Counted from the first letter of the stretch, positions 25,106 through 35,477 are shown. The stretch is 64,000 nucleotides of DNA from an uncultured Lactobacillus sp. (GCA_946482465.1 CAMLRL010000001.1:121489-185488), one strand, 5' to 3'. The notes: generated by a model from the sequence alone, not told the origin. Program-made: numbers and translations.

Positions 25106-27139
25106 TTAAGCGGTAAGAAACTTTTGGACTAATTTTTCTACTTCCTTGGTATTCGCAGATTGAGACAGCGTGTGAATAAAGGTCGTATCTTCTGCCATAT
25201 TCTTAACTTGATAAAGTAAAGGTAAATGATCTGTCTTATTCGGTGTAGTCAACAGAGCGACAACATTGACCTTGGCTGACCCGTATTTGACGGGATTTGC
25301 GGAAACTAATAGTGTCAGTCCTAATTGTTGGGGATAAACGTCTGGATCCAAATGTAACAGTGGTATCTGCCTATTTAACAAAATGTAGTCGGGTTGATCA
25401 CGGTACTCTTTTTTCAAAGCTAGGAAGAAAGCGTCACTCACAATTTTGCTTTTAATCATTGGCTCCGAAATTTTTGCTATTAACCTCGTCCAAGAATATT
25501 GCTGGTGGGTAAAAATGACCTTAATATAAGGTTTGCTCTTTGACTGTTCTTGTGATATCTCGTCAAATAAATTACTTTCCGGTATTAGCAGCTTAGTCAA
25601 ACCGTCTTCAAGACCTTTTTTATCCTTTATTTCAGCAAAGTCAGCAACTACCTTCATGATTTGGGGAATATCAATATTAGAGAAGTTTAAGTTCAACAAT
25701 TTTTTAAAAACATCATTTCTTAGTTTGGTAATACTGTGCTCATTTAAAATTTCATTGATAACAAAAACTGTTTTTTCTGACTTAAGCGGCACCGTGGAAA
25801 AAACCACATCATAAGGCAAAACAAAATTTTTATATTCACGCACAGAGCATGCTGGATAAAATGATAACTCAGGAAAAGCCACCCGCAGATTATTTTCCAG
25901 TATTTTTGAAGTTGAAACTCCGTTAGGACAAACCGGTATTGCCCGACCTATTTTTCTTTTGCGGTCATTAACCTTATTTTCTAGGAGGTGACCGCCAATA
26001 AAAATAGTCACAAAAGCAGTTTCGTCAGGCGAAATTTGAGTACCAAAAAAATTATTTAAAGGTGTCATTGACTGCGCCACAATCTCATACAGGCTGTGAT
26101 ATTTAGCGATAATTTCCTTAAACATAGGATTGTTATCTGGCAGTTTATATTTAATGCGGTAATAAGCTGGTCTAAAATGATCAATCAGTTTTTTTAACAG
26201 ATCCTTTTTATTCGGCAGCACAATAAATGACTTTAATTCAAATTCATTCAAAAATTCCCACAATGCGTTAATCAATCTTGTTTGCACGGAAGCAGATATT
26301 TTTTGCTGCTGCTTAACATTTGCCCCTAAAATAAAAAGAGCAACAAAACTTTTTTCCTGAAGTGAAAATTTATTAAAAAAAGTTTGTTCGAGGGCTTGAT
26401 ATTCTGCTGTTTGCTTAATTTCTTCATCGTTAGCCAGTTCATTAGTGATCAAATTTTTATTTTGCTTGATCCGATTAGTGATTGCTGTTAAAAACAAAAT
26501 TAGCAGAAAGAAGTCATCATCAGTATATTTTTTCCCGAGCTGTTCTTCTATTTTCAACAAGCTGTTTTCAATTGCAGGGTAGTTATCATTGATGTCTGGC
26601 AGCAGCTGGAGACAGGTATCAAAACCAAGCGCCGTATAAATCTTTAAAATACCTTTATACAGCAGCATGCGTTTACCCCATTCGTGTCCTACTAGCCGAT
26701 AGCCGTTTTTACGGGAAAAAGTGATCTTTAGACCTAAGTCCGCAATTTGGGTACGGGTTCTCTTAAGATCGGCTAAAACAGTGTTCTTGCTAACGTGAAA
26801 TTCAAAAACAAAATCGTTTAGAAAGAGTGGACTGGTTCTGCTCAAGATCAGTGTTAGTAGAAGCCACACTCTTTCGTCAGGTAAAAAAGTACGTAAATTA
26901 TTTTTTTCTTTGTGATTAGCAAAATAATTAACCAGTTCTCTCTTGGCAAAATAAGTTTTGTTTTTTAAGACAATTAATGGTAACTTCTGCAATTTAAGAT
27001 AACTGTTGATGTTGGCAATAGCATAATTAACCTGCCTATCCGTCAAATCGAACTGTTCCTTAAGCTCTTTTTTAGTAACTGTGCCCTCTTTCGCTATTCT
27101 TAAAAGAATATCTTTATTCTGGCTGCTCAATTCATTCAC
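25106..27139 (-). CDS. BglG/MtlR-type transcriptional regulator with PRD, EIIB-like and EIIA-like domains
   Basis: 677 aa; N-terminal HTH, central PRDs, VCPNGVSTSKILENNLR (EIIB-Gat-like), C-terminal EIIA-like region. Confidence 0.87.
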   Translation of the reverse strand: MNELSSQNKDILLRIAKEGTVTKKELKEQFDLTDRQVNYAIANINSYLKLQKLPLIVLKNKTYFAKRELVNYFANHKEKNNLRTFLPDERVWLLLTLILSRTSPLFLNDFVFEFHVSKNTVLADLKRTRTQIADLGLKITFSRKNGYRLVGHEWGKRMLLYKGILKIYTALGFDTCLQLLPDINDNYPAIENSLLKIEEQLGKKYTDDDFFLLILFLTAITNRIKQNKNLITNELANDEEIKQTAEYQALEQTFFNKFSLQEKSFVALFILGANVKQQQKISASVQTRLINALWEFLNEFELKSFIVLPNKKDLLKKLIDHFRPAYYRIKYKLPDNNPMFKEIIAKYHSLYEIVAQSMTPLNNFFGTQISPDETAFVTIFIGGHLLENKVNDRKRKIGRAIPVCPNGVSTSKILENNLRVAFPELSFYPACSVREYKNFVLPYDVVFSTVPLKSEKTVFVINEILNEHSITKLRNDVFKKLLNLNFSNIDIPQIMKVVADFAEIKDKKGLEDGLTKLLIPESNLFDEISQEQSKSKPYIKVIFTHQQYSWTRLIAKISEPMIKSKIVSDAFFLALKKEYRDQPDYILLNRQIPLLHLDPDVYPQQLGLTLLVSANPVKYGSAKVNVVALLTTPNKTDHLPLLYQVKNMAEDTTFIHTLSQSANTKEVEKLVQKFLTA

Positions 27140-27159
27140 CTCCTTCCGCTCAATTCGAT

Positions 27160-27173
27160 TATAAGCGCTTACA
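27160..27173. promoter_or_regulatory. cre (CcpA-binding) site candidate upstream of the PTS operon
   Basis: TATAAGCGCTTACA matches TGWAANCGNTNWCA at 13/14 positions, 21 nt upstream of the regulator start. Confidence 0.6.
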
Positions 27174-27275
27174 CATACTGCTAAATCAATAATTCAGTCC
27201 AATTTATGTCATGCTCATTAGTGAATTTGTGTTTTACGGTTAACTCTAAATATTTTTGTTTATCATTTTGTTTGA

Positions 27276-27320
27276 ACTAAAAAGTGCCAGACTGCTTAAA
27301 CAGCCTGACACTTTTTAGTT
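27276..27320. terminator. Terminator-like hairpin
   Basis: CTAAAAAGTGCCAG...CTGACACTTTTTAG. Confidence 0.7.
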
Positions 27321-27822
27321 ATTTCTTCAGCTTGGTTAAACCAAACTTTTTTCCAAATTCTTCTTCCAGAGCAGCTTTTAGATACGATCTGGCCTGCCTA
27401 TCTCATCAGAAAGCAAAACTACTATCTTTAATTAGAGAAATACTGCAGCGATAAAAATATTCTGCTTTTTAATTAAAATCAGCTCCAATTTTTACAGATT
27501 ATAACTTTTATTTATCTTTTCATTAGATTTTATCTTAAATTATTTAAAAGGCACTAATAGCTAAACTCCCCTTCATTACTGCTGTTAGACCTATTATAGC
27601 CGAGAATTTAATCGTCCCAAATTTACCAAAATGATCTTTTGACTTATTTACCTTAATAAGGTTCTAGGATAAAATTAAACTATACCGGATTAGAAATTGA
27701 TGATGAAATGTGGCTTTGAATTCAAAAATATTTCATTAATGCTATGAGCAAAGATTAATTTCTGTTTTGTCCACCACGTCAGTGACATTAAACCTACGGC
27801 AATAGCACTTCAGGAGGAAGTA

Positions 27823-28445
27823 ATGAAAAAGTTCAAGAAGATTTTGACAGTGGCAGCAACTGGTATGATTGCCTTATCATTAGTTGGCTGTTCTGATAAT
27901 AGTAGTAAATCTGGCAGCAGTAAGCCAAAAGCAGCCAGAAAGTAAAGAAAACTAATACTCAAAAAACTTCTTTTAGAAAATCATACGACAAAATTAAAGT
28001 TGGTGATGTCATGCAACAAGGTAACGGTGGCAGCACCATTAAAGATGTTAAAGGCATTTTGGGTCAGCCTGAGTCGGTTTCATCCACTGCAGTTAAAGGT
28101 TTTAAGGTGAAATCATATTCTTGGACCAAATATGACACTACTATTTTGGTGCAATTCAGTCATAAAAAGGCTATCACTAAGACAGTTTCGGGTTTTAAAT
28201 GGACTCGCAGCAGCAATAAGCTATCACTTAAAGCATTTAATAGTTTGAAAGACGGCAGCTCTTATAGTACTGTCGTTAATGCTTATGGTGAACCTGACGG
28301 ACTGAGTGAAAATGTAGTTTTGGGTAAGAAAAATGTCACCGCAGTTTACTTCACTGGAATTAAAGCTAAGAATGCTGGTGCAAGTGCCAGTTTTTCATTT
28401 ACTGACGATAAGCTGGTATCTAAAACGCAAACTAATTTAAAATAA
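27823..28445 (+). pseudogene. Frameshifted small lipoprotein (DUF3862/BLIP-like)
   Basis: MKKFKKILTVAATGMIALSLVGCSDNSSKSGSSKPKAARK* runs into a stop. The coding frame resumes in another frame as ...SQKVKKTNTQKTSFRKSYDKIKVGDVMQQGNGGSTIKDVKGILGQPESV. Confidence 0.75.
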
Positions 28446-28456
28446 ACAAAAAAGAT

Positions 28457-28483
28457 AGATGAGCAAAACTCATCTAGTTTTTT
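28457..28483 (+). terminator. Terminator after the lipoprotein
   Basis: AGATGAG-CAAAA-CTCATCT-AGTTTTTT. Confidence 0.8.
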
Positions 28484-28691
28484 ATTGGGTAATCTATGCA
28501 AATTTAATTGTTTGGTCTCAAGAGTCTTAATTGAGAGTAAGAAAATACGGTTCATAATTTTCTGCTCAATTGGACATTAATTAAAAATTTAATTGACAAA
28601 ACTAATTTTATTAATTACTTTACTATATGTAAACAATTATTCTAAATATTCATAAAAAAATGATATTTATTAATGTATAATTATTTTTGAG

Positions 28692-29705
28692 GTGAGGAAA
28701 ATGGATGAAAAGGCGGAAGAAAATACAGAAAAAAATGCGTGGAGATTTGTTGACCTAGTATTTACAGGTAAATATCATACAGACCAACAGTACGATAACT
28801 TAGTGAAGCTTGTTAAATTTCTTATAGATAATTATGAAACGGCTTTACCATACATTGATTTAGATATTAAAAGCCTCATTTATGATGCTTTTAATGGGTC
28901 TAATTCAGATTTAAAGAAAAGACTAAATACGTGCTATGAATCATTATACTTTAAACGTAATGAAGATGATTTGCCTTATTATCTTATAGAGTTAAAAAAA
29001 CTTATTTCTGCTGATGAAAATGATGCTGATAAAAAGGATACTGATATAAAGGATGCTGATAAAAAGGATACTAATATAAAGTTTACTGATGAAGATAGAG
29101 AGCTTATTAAAAAACTTTATGAACAAGTTGGTTATTTATTCAAAAAATATTATACATATATAAATAGAAATAGTTCTACGAGGCAAATTGATGACTTGGA
29201 TCTAAGAATCAAAAATGCTAGCAAAGAAACAGAAATCAAAATTAAAAAAGAGATTTACCCACAATTCATTACAATTCTTGGTATCTTCACTGCTATTACT
29301 TTTGCCATTTTTGGTGGGATGAACTTACTTAGCAACTTATTCAAAAATATGAGGAATACACATGCTTCATTAGGTCAAGCTCTAATTCTTGCTTCCATTT
29401 TTGGCTTTACCTTGTGGGGACTTATTGAAATACTGTTTCTTTGGATTTCAAAAATCAATCTAATAAAAGATGATAAAAAAGAAGATTGTTCAGGTTCAGA
29501 AAGGCCTTGCACAAACGATAAGTGTTTAAACAAGAATTGTTCAAATATAGAATGTTCAAATGAAATTTGCTTAAATAAAGATTGTTCAAATGCCATAGAT
29601 AAAGAAGAAATTAAAATAGTTAAACATAAAAAAATTTTTTATTGGTTTGCACTTAGTTTCTTAACAGTAATACTAATTTTGGGATTTGTGTTATTTTTCA
29701 ATTAG
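28692..29705 (+). CDS. Membrane protein of unknown function (N-terminal soluble domain, C-terminal TM helices)
   Basis: 337 aa with repeats DADKKDT(D/N)IK and (C)NDKCLNKNCSNIECSNEICLNKDCSN. The TM module closely matches the ORF at 39063. Confidence 0.7.
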   Translation: MRKMDEKAEENTEKNAWRFVDLVFTGKYHTDQQYDNLVKLVKFLIDNYETALPYIDLDIKSLIYDAFNGSNSDLKKRLNTCYESLYFKRNEDDLPYYLIELKKLISADENDADKKDTDIKDADKKDTNIKFTDEDRELIKKLYEQVGYLFKKYYTYINRNSSTRQIDDLDLRIKNASKETEIKIKKEIYPQFITILGIFTAITFAIFGGMNLLSNLFKNMRNTHASLGQALILASIFGFTLWGLIEILFLWISKINLIKDDKKEDCSGSERPCTNDKCLNKNCSNIECSNEICLNKDCSNAIDKEEIKIVKHKKIFYWFALSFLTVILILGFVLFFN

Positions 29706-29984
29706 AAAAATAGTATGCATAGCAGTTAAAGATGTATTGGTTTAGACAAAACTTAATATTATAATAGTACACTAAATTATAAACAGATTTTCTGGCTTTT
29801 ATTGTAACTGATTTTTATTAAATATAAGTCTACTAACCATAAATTTATAAATTGTGAAGCTTTTAAACAGCACAAGGAGCTAATGTTATAAAATTTTGAG
29901 CAATCATTTACAAAATTATTAGTGTTGATTGAAATATTAAATAAACTCAAACTATATAAAGTGATATATTTATTCAAGGAGGAA

Positions 29985-30260
29985 TAATGATAAAATCGCT
30001 TTGGATATGGTCTCAACAATCTTATTCAGTACATTTACAGTCACTGAAAGTACTGCAAAACTAGAACAGATTAGAAAATTGTATATATAAAATATTACGG
30101 AGAAATAGACTGAACATTCTTTTTGAAAAGTTAAGGAAATTAAAAATTAGCTGATATCAGAAATTTTAATAATAAATTAGATTTGCAAAAGCAAAGTCTA
30201 ACTTCAAATAAGACTCCAACAAATATTTCAAATAATGTAAGTCCTTTCGGTTCTAAATAG
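29985..30260 (+). pseudogene. Decayed gene fragments preceding the ORF at 30288
   Basis: Coding-like pieces in different frames after GGAGG: NDKIALDMVSTILFSTFTVTESTAKLEQIRKLYI*, then DIRNFNNKLDLQKQSLTSNKTPTNISNNVSPFGSK*. Confidence 0.4.
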
Positions 30261-30287
30261 TATGCTATTAATGATTTTAAACAATAC

Positions 30288-30809
30288 ATGAAAAATAAAA
30301 ATTTGAATTTTACATCAAAGGTGGTAATTACAATGAATAATATAATACCAAAAGAAGAGTATGAAATTAATAATATTAATATATATACATTGTTAGATAA
30401 TAATAAAACTGACTCAATACCTATTAAAATTGGAGAAGTATTGTACCCCGATTATAAATATAAGATGTGTTTTGATATATCTATTTCTGCAAAAGAAAAA
30501 AACAAGCTAATGAATTTACCACATGATGAAAACTGTAGAATTGGTAAATTTCAGTTAAGACTTAAATTAAATATTAATGACAAGAACATAAAGGCCGACA
30601 AAAAATATTTTTTTATTAATAGTGACCAATTAAATCCTAGAGTTCGCCCTTTAAGTGTGCCTGATGTACGATCACCAGAGTCAAAACAAAAGGATAAAGA
30701 ATCAAATTTTATAACTACACATACTTTAACATTTAGCGTAAAAAGTAAAGCACGGTTATCAGATATAGATGATTTTAATTATAATTTATATTTAGTTCCG
30801 AATGTATAA
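30288..30809 (+). CDS. Hypothetical protein (173 aa)
   Basis: Uninterrupted ORF with normal composition; no family recognised. Confidence 0.5.
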   Translation: MKNKNLNFTSKVVITMNNIIPKEEYEINNINIYTLLDNNKTDSIPIKIGEVLYPDYKYKMCFDISISAKEKNKLMNLPHDENCRIGKFQLRLKLNINDKNIKADKKYFFINSDQLNPRVRPLSVPDVRSPESKQKDKESNFITTHTLTFSVKSKARLSDIDDFNYNLYLVPNV

Positions 30810-31290
30810 ATGACAAAAATTTTAAAAATTAGACTAGAAATTAATTTTCAAAAACATATAAGTGCTATTTTAATATCAAATGTCGTGAATAAAACGGATT
30901 ATTAAGAATATACCTATTAGATAACATTGTAAGTTATTACTAACTAGAATTAATTTGTTTGGCTGTGATTGCAAAATACGCCAGAATGAAAACATATGAT
31001 TTAAGACTAAAATACGGACTCAACAGTTTATAGCTAAACAAGAACACATACGTAATATATAGTAATACAGTTTGGGTAATATAATTAAATAAAAATCTCA
31101 CCAACCACATTTCGTGTCATACACATGTAGCTGTTCTGCATTATCAAAATGTTGATGAAATGACTATTTTAAAAAGATTAGGTCACAAAATTTATCTATG
31201 AATTTAAGTCTTTACACCTATTAGAATAACGAAAATAAAAGAAAAAATGATAAATGTACTGAACCCAAAAACTTTGGCAAAAAGTTAATA

Positions 31291-32640
31291 TCATTTCTTT
31301 AAGGCTTGAGTCCTATATTCTTTCGAGGTCAGACCTTTTGGTTTCTCTTTAATTCTTTCTTCGTTATAGTAGCGAATATATGCTACAATTGCTCTAGTTA
31401 TTTTTTGCAGATTATAATACTTATATTCTTGACCATAAAACATTTCCATTTTAGCAAACCAAAATATTTTTCCATTAAATAAACCGTCGTCCATTGGATT
31501 TTCTTTGTGTGATATGCTTTAAGTAATACCATGTAATTTTAATGCACCATGATAAATTAAACTTTTGCATTACACTTTATAGAAGTCACAAGCATTTAAA
31601 GACTTATGCTAAGCGAATGCTTTATCCAACATTGATACTATCAGTTAGTTCCATATTAGGATGCCGTGAAATTGAGTAGAAAACGATGACGTCAGCGTAG
31701 CCATCCAAAATGGGTAGCAAATAAAGTTATTTTCCATTAAGATCAAATTCAGTAAAATTATCGATTTAGCATTTCATATTTGATCTTCAGGCAAAGAAGC
31801 TGCGTTTATTTAAGTTAGGTGCAATCTTGCCCACTGTACCCCAATAACTAGAATTCTAACGCCGATTTCGTTTATTAGCTTTTAGGCCCAGCTTGCTCAT
31901 AATCCTTCTAACCACTTCAACACTAGCTTGCTAACCTTCTTTAATTAGTTCCAAGACAATCCGCCTTACCCATAACGCTTTTGATGATAGACATAATTTC
32001 TTTAATTCTAGCGGTTAACTTAGGCTGCTTATTTTGTTTAACAGTTTGAGAGACAGTCTAATAGTGGGTGCTACGAAGTAATAAAGGGTAAGTCTTTGTA
32101 ATTAGCAAAATTCTTTAAAAATATAAACTAAGCTAACTTTAAAAATGCGCCTTGGTTCAGTAGTTGCCTGAATTATTTCTCGGGTGGTATTTGCTCCAAG
32201 GCGTTTAATTTTTTATGTAGTCATTGATGGTACGCAACTGCAAGTTTTCTTCTTTTAGCTGTTAGTTTTTTTACAGTTGCTGGCGCGATAATTCTTTTTC
32301 TTGTTCATGAACAAGTCTTCCTTTGTGTTTGATAATGACCTCGTATCCTTTTTTTTGTATTCGCGTAGTGAATTGTTTAAAATGACTGGGCTTCTTAAGA
32401 TAAAATCTACTGATACGTAAACAATAGATTTAGTGCCAAAGAGCTCCTGCTTAATTACATTTTCCTTGAATTTTTGGATATAAGTTTGATGAGGACGATC
32501 TAAAATAGTTGGGCCATAACAATCAATTAGTTTAATTGCATAATCTAAAAATATGCAGTTTTGATTTTTCTTCTAGCAATAGTTAATACCGGATTTATCT
32601 TAATTTTCCATTCTTGGTAAAGTACAATTTTTTCTGTTTA
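31291..32640 (-). pseudogene. Degenerate IS3-family (IS150-like) insertion sequence
   Basis: ORF 31291-31494 resembles the C-terminus of an IS3 orfB transposase (MEMFYGQEYKYYNLQKITRAIVAYIRYYNEERIKEKPKGLTSKEYRTQ). Further upstream: VVRRIMSKLGLKANKRNRR and SSYWGTVGKIAPNLNKRSFFA, broken by stops. Confidence 0.8.
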
Positions 32641-32655
32641 GATAAGTTTAGTCAT

Positions 32656-32690
32656 AAAAAGCCAGAAAAGTTGTTCAACTTTTCTGGCTC
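32656..32690. terminator. Terminator downstream of int
   Basis: AGCCAGAAAAGTTG-TTC-AACTTTTCTGGCT. Confidence 0.85.
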
Positions 32691-32731
32691 AATACAAAAA
32701 TAGAAAAAGAAAAATGAAACTCATTTAACTA

Positions 32732-32750
32732 TTTTATTGGGATATCCGGG
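32732..32750. repeat. attL core (19 bp)
   Basis: TTTTATTGGGATATCCGGG, identical to 40185-40203. Confidence 0.85.
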
Positions 32751-32833
32751 ATAGCACTGTACGTGTTGAAATGCTTGTTAAATCAACACTTTCAGCACTC
32801 ATTTTAAAAATTTGCACCGAATTTTGCACCTGA

Positions 32834-33974
32834 TTATCCATTCATGTAATTGTCTAGTTTTTCAACAGCCTTATTCTGATGATACTTTGATACGTGAGTG
32901 TAAATATCCATCGTAGTTTTAATGGACTTATGTCCTAGCCTAGCTTGTACGTCTTTCATAGAAACACCTGCTTCAAACAACAGTGAGGCGTTGGTATGCC
33001 TAAAACCGTGAATAGTAATGCGTCTAAGACCTGCTTTTTTGCAAATAGCTTTGTTCCAGTTGACAATAGCGCCCTCACTCAATGGCTTATTCCCTACCCC
33101 ACGGTTAAATATGACCTGATTACTAGTAATACTAATAACTACTGCTTGTTTACGTTGCTCTTGCTGCCACTGCTTTAGTATATTTGCCGTACTCTTATCA
33201 ATTGCTATTTTACGATAGCTACTACTGGTTTTTGGTGTTTGCACAATAACTTTATTATTTAGTCCTTTGGTGAGGGTACGTTTAACACTCAATACATTCT
33301 CTCTAAAATCAATATCAGACCATTTAAGCGCTAATGCTTCTCCTCGGCGCAATCCTGTATAAGCTAACAATCTAAACAAGGTAAACGCCTTTTGATTGTA
33401 TTTCTCAGCATAGATCAGGAACTTCTTTAGCTCCTCTTTAGTATAAAAGTTAGTAAACTCCTTGTGGACGTTCTTAACTTTGGGACGAACTACATTCTTC
33501 ATAGGATTTTTATTGATTATCTCTAACTTAATAGCATAATCAATTACATCACTGGTATAGAAGATATACTTCTTATAAGTTCCAGGTGCATCCCTAAACC
33601 ACTGGTTTACTGCCTTTTGACACTGAATTACTGTTAGCTTGTCCAAGTAGATATTACCTAACACCTTAACCACATGATCGTTAATAATACGTTTGGTGGT
33701 GGCAAAGGTGCTTTCTTTTACAGTGGGTCGATAAACCTCTAGCCACATTTCTATCACTTCAGAAAGCTTAAGACGCCGTTCATTAAATGGCTCATATTCT
33801 CCTGTCTCAATGGCTAACTCTGCTTTTAGATACGCTTCACGTGCTTCTTTTAGGCTCTTTAAGCTGCTTTTTCTAATTAAGATAGATTTTACCTGTACTG
33901 CTATCTTTACCAACATAGATACTGAATTTATAGCGTTTCTTACCTGTTTTAGTTTCATATTCAATAATGTTCAT
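32834..33974 (-). pseudogene. int: Tyrosine recombinase/integrase with N-terminal frameshift
   Basis: Catalytic domain intact (TGLRRGEALAL, HGFRHTNASLL, LGHKSIKTTMDIYTHV). The N-terminal arm-binding domain MNIIEYETKTGKKRYKFSIYVGKDSSTGK lies in a different frame, starting at 33974. Confidence 0.8.
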
Positions 33975-34002
33975 AGTTTAGTTACCTCTTTTAGCTTTAA
34001 AA

Positions 34003-34032
34003 GGCAATGGTGGACTAATCAAAGTATCCTAA
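34003..34032 (+). repeat. 30-bp direct repeat copy 1
   Basis: GGCAATGGTGGACTAATCAAAGTATCCTAA; 28/30 identical to 36290-36319. Confidence 0.8.
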
Positions 34033-34071
34033 TCTATGTTTAATATATGTTCAATAATAAAATAGGAGTTA

Positions 34072-35124
34072 TCAATAAAAATTATCTTCGTCTTGGTATA
34101 GATAATCAGGATCTTCATAACCAACATCTAGATAGTTATCTTCTACATCAATTTCTCTGTCTTTTAGCTCATCAACATATTTGTCTATAATAGCAGTATT
34201 TTCTTTATTTTCCTTTTTATAATCACTAAATAATTCTAAATATTCCTTATCCTGAGAATTGGTTAATAAGAAGTTTTTAAGCTTTTTGTCTTTCAACAAT
34301 CTATCATATAATTCATCAATTATACTTGAAAATTCAATAATTTCGTATTTGTCCGGTTCATATATAGAATATATTGTTTCTTTAACATAATTTGCAAATT
34401 GTTTATTATAATTTTTTTCTTCAAAAGTATCTTTTTTAAAAGTATTTACTTGTTTCTGTAATTTCTTTAATAGATCCACATATTGATTAATTGCTAATCT
34501 AGCAGAAGATAAATCAAGATATTTTATTTTATCGATTGCCTCTTTATGTAAATCTTTTTCTTTATCAAAATTCTCCATATAAAATTTGCCTAAAGACGTA
34601 AGATTATGGGGTGACTCAGGATAAAGTATTTTATTTTTAATTATCTCATGTAAATTAAAAATAATTTTATATTTATCGCCTTTGTTAATATTTTTAAATT
34701 TTTCACTATTAAGTATTTGTTTGAAATGTGTTAACCAATAGTCCTTAACTTTTTGTGTTAATAAAAATGTTTTATCATCCCTTTTGTAAAGCTCTCTAGG
34801 TATAACATCTCTACTTGTCAACTTAATATAAATATTTACCTTATTAGAAAAATCATCATAAACTGAAAAAGCCATTTTAGGATCATAACCAGTAAAATAA
34901 AATTCATGAATTACTTTTATCATTTCAGACGTTGTGTAAGTCATTCCTTGAATATATGGAACAGATACTTTAAAAAATCTAGCTAATTTTTGCCATGTTT
35001 CTATCTTGGGTTCAGTCTTGTTATTTTCGTAATTACTATATGTGCCACGTTTTATTCCAGTTTTTTCTTCTATATCATCAAGGGTCAATTTCCTTTGATT
35101 TCTAAGTTCTTTCAATCGATTCAT
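34072..35124 (-). CDS. XRE-family repressor (cI/Stl-like, no S24 peptidase domain seen)
   Basis: MNRLKELRNQRKLTLDDIEEKTGIKRGTYSNYENNKTEPKIETWQKLARFF; divergent from the small right-arm genes; long acidic C-terminus. Confidence 0.85.
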   Translation of the reverse strand: MNRLKELRNQRKLTLDDIEEKTGIKRGTYSNYENNKTEPKIETWQKLARFFKVSVPYIQGMTYTTSEMIKVIHEFYFTGYDPKMAFSVYDDFSNKVNIYIKLTSRDVIPRELYKRDDKTFLLTQKVKDYWLTHFKQILNSEKFKNINKGDKYKIIFNLHEIIKNKILYPESPHNLTSLGKFYMENFDKEKDLHKEAIDKIKYLDLSSARLAINQYVDLLKKLQKQVNTFKKDTFEEKNYNKQFANYVKETIYSIYEPDKYEIIEFSSIIDELYDRLLKDKKLKNFLLTNSQDKEYLELFSDYKKENKENTAIIDKYVDELKDREIDVEDNYLDVGYEDPDYLYQDEDNFY

Positions 35125-35184
35125 ATTATTTACTCCTGTTACTTAACACATTTTAACATCAATAATTTAAAAATGAATAAATAA

Positions 35185-35260
35185 ATCTAAAAATTTTAGA
35201 TATTGACATCTAATAAACTTAGATATATTATTTTATTGTTGTCATCTAAGAAATTTAGAT
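35185..35260. promoter_or_regulatory. Three 17-bp palindromic operators plus rightward promoter
   Basis: ATCTAA-N5-TTAGAT at 35185-35201, 35208-35224, 35244-35260. TTGACA (35203) -17- TATTAT (35226) overlaps the second site. Confidence 0.85.
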
Positions 35261-35279
35261 TTATTTAAAGGAGATTATA

Positions 35280-35462
35280 TTGAATACAAAATTTTTTAGT
35301 TATAAAGACGCAATGAATTATTTAGGAATCAAATCACCAATTACATTACATAGTTACATAAAACATGGCTTACTAGTTATTAAAATTTGTAATTCTAAAA
35401 AAATCAGTAAAGATTCAATAGACAAATTCATGAAAGAACATCAAAAAGTAGTTAATGACTAA
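35280..35462 (+). CDS. Small HTH/excisionase-like protein (TTG start)
   Basis: RBS AAAGGAG. FSYKDAMNYLGIKSPITLHSYIKHGLLVIKI...ISKDSIDKFMKEH resembles a HTH_17/Xis fold. Confidence 0.65.
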   Translation: MNTKFFSYKDAMNYLGIKSPITLHSYIKHGLLVIKICNSKKISKDSIDKFMKEHQKVVND

Positions 35463-35477
35463 TTATAGGAGATAAAA

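Noticed and set aside
29777-30019. 80-aa minus-strand ORF
   Set aside because: AT-rich, no RBS or family resemblance; opposite to more coding-like plus-strand fragments.
35185-35260. CRISPR-like short regular repeats
   Set aside because: Three 17-bp palindromes with unequal short spacing between divergent genes are phage-type operators, not a CRISPR array; no cas genes in window.
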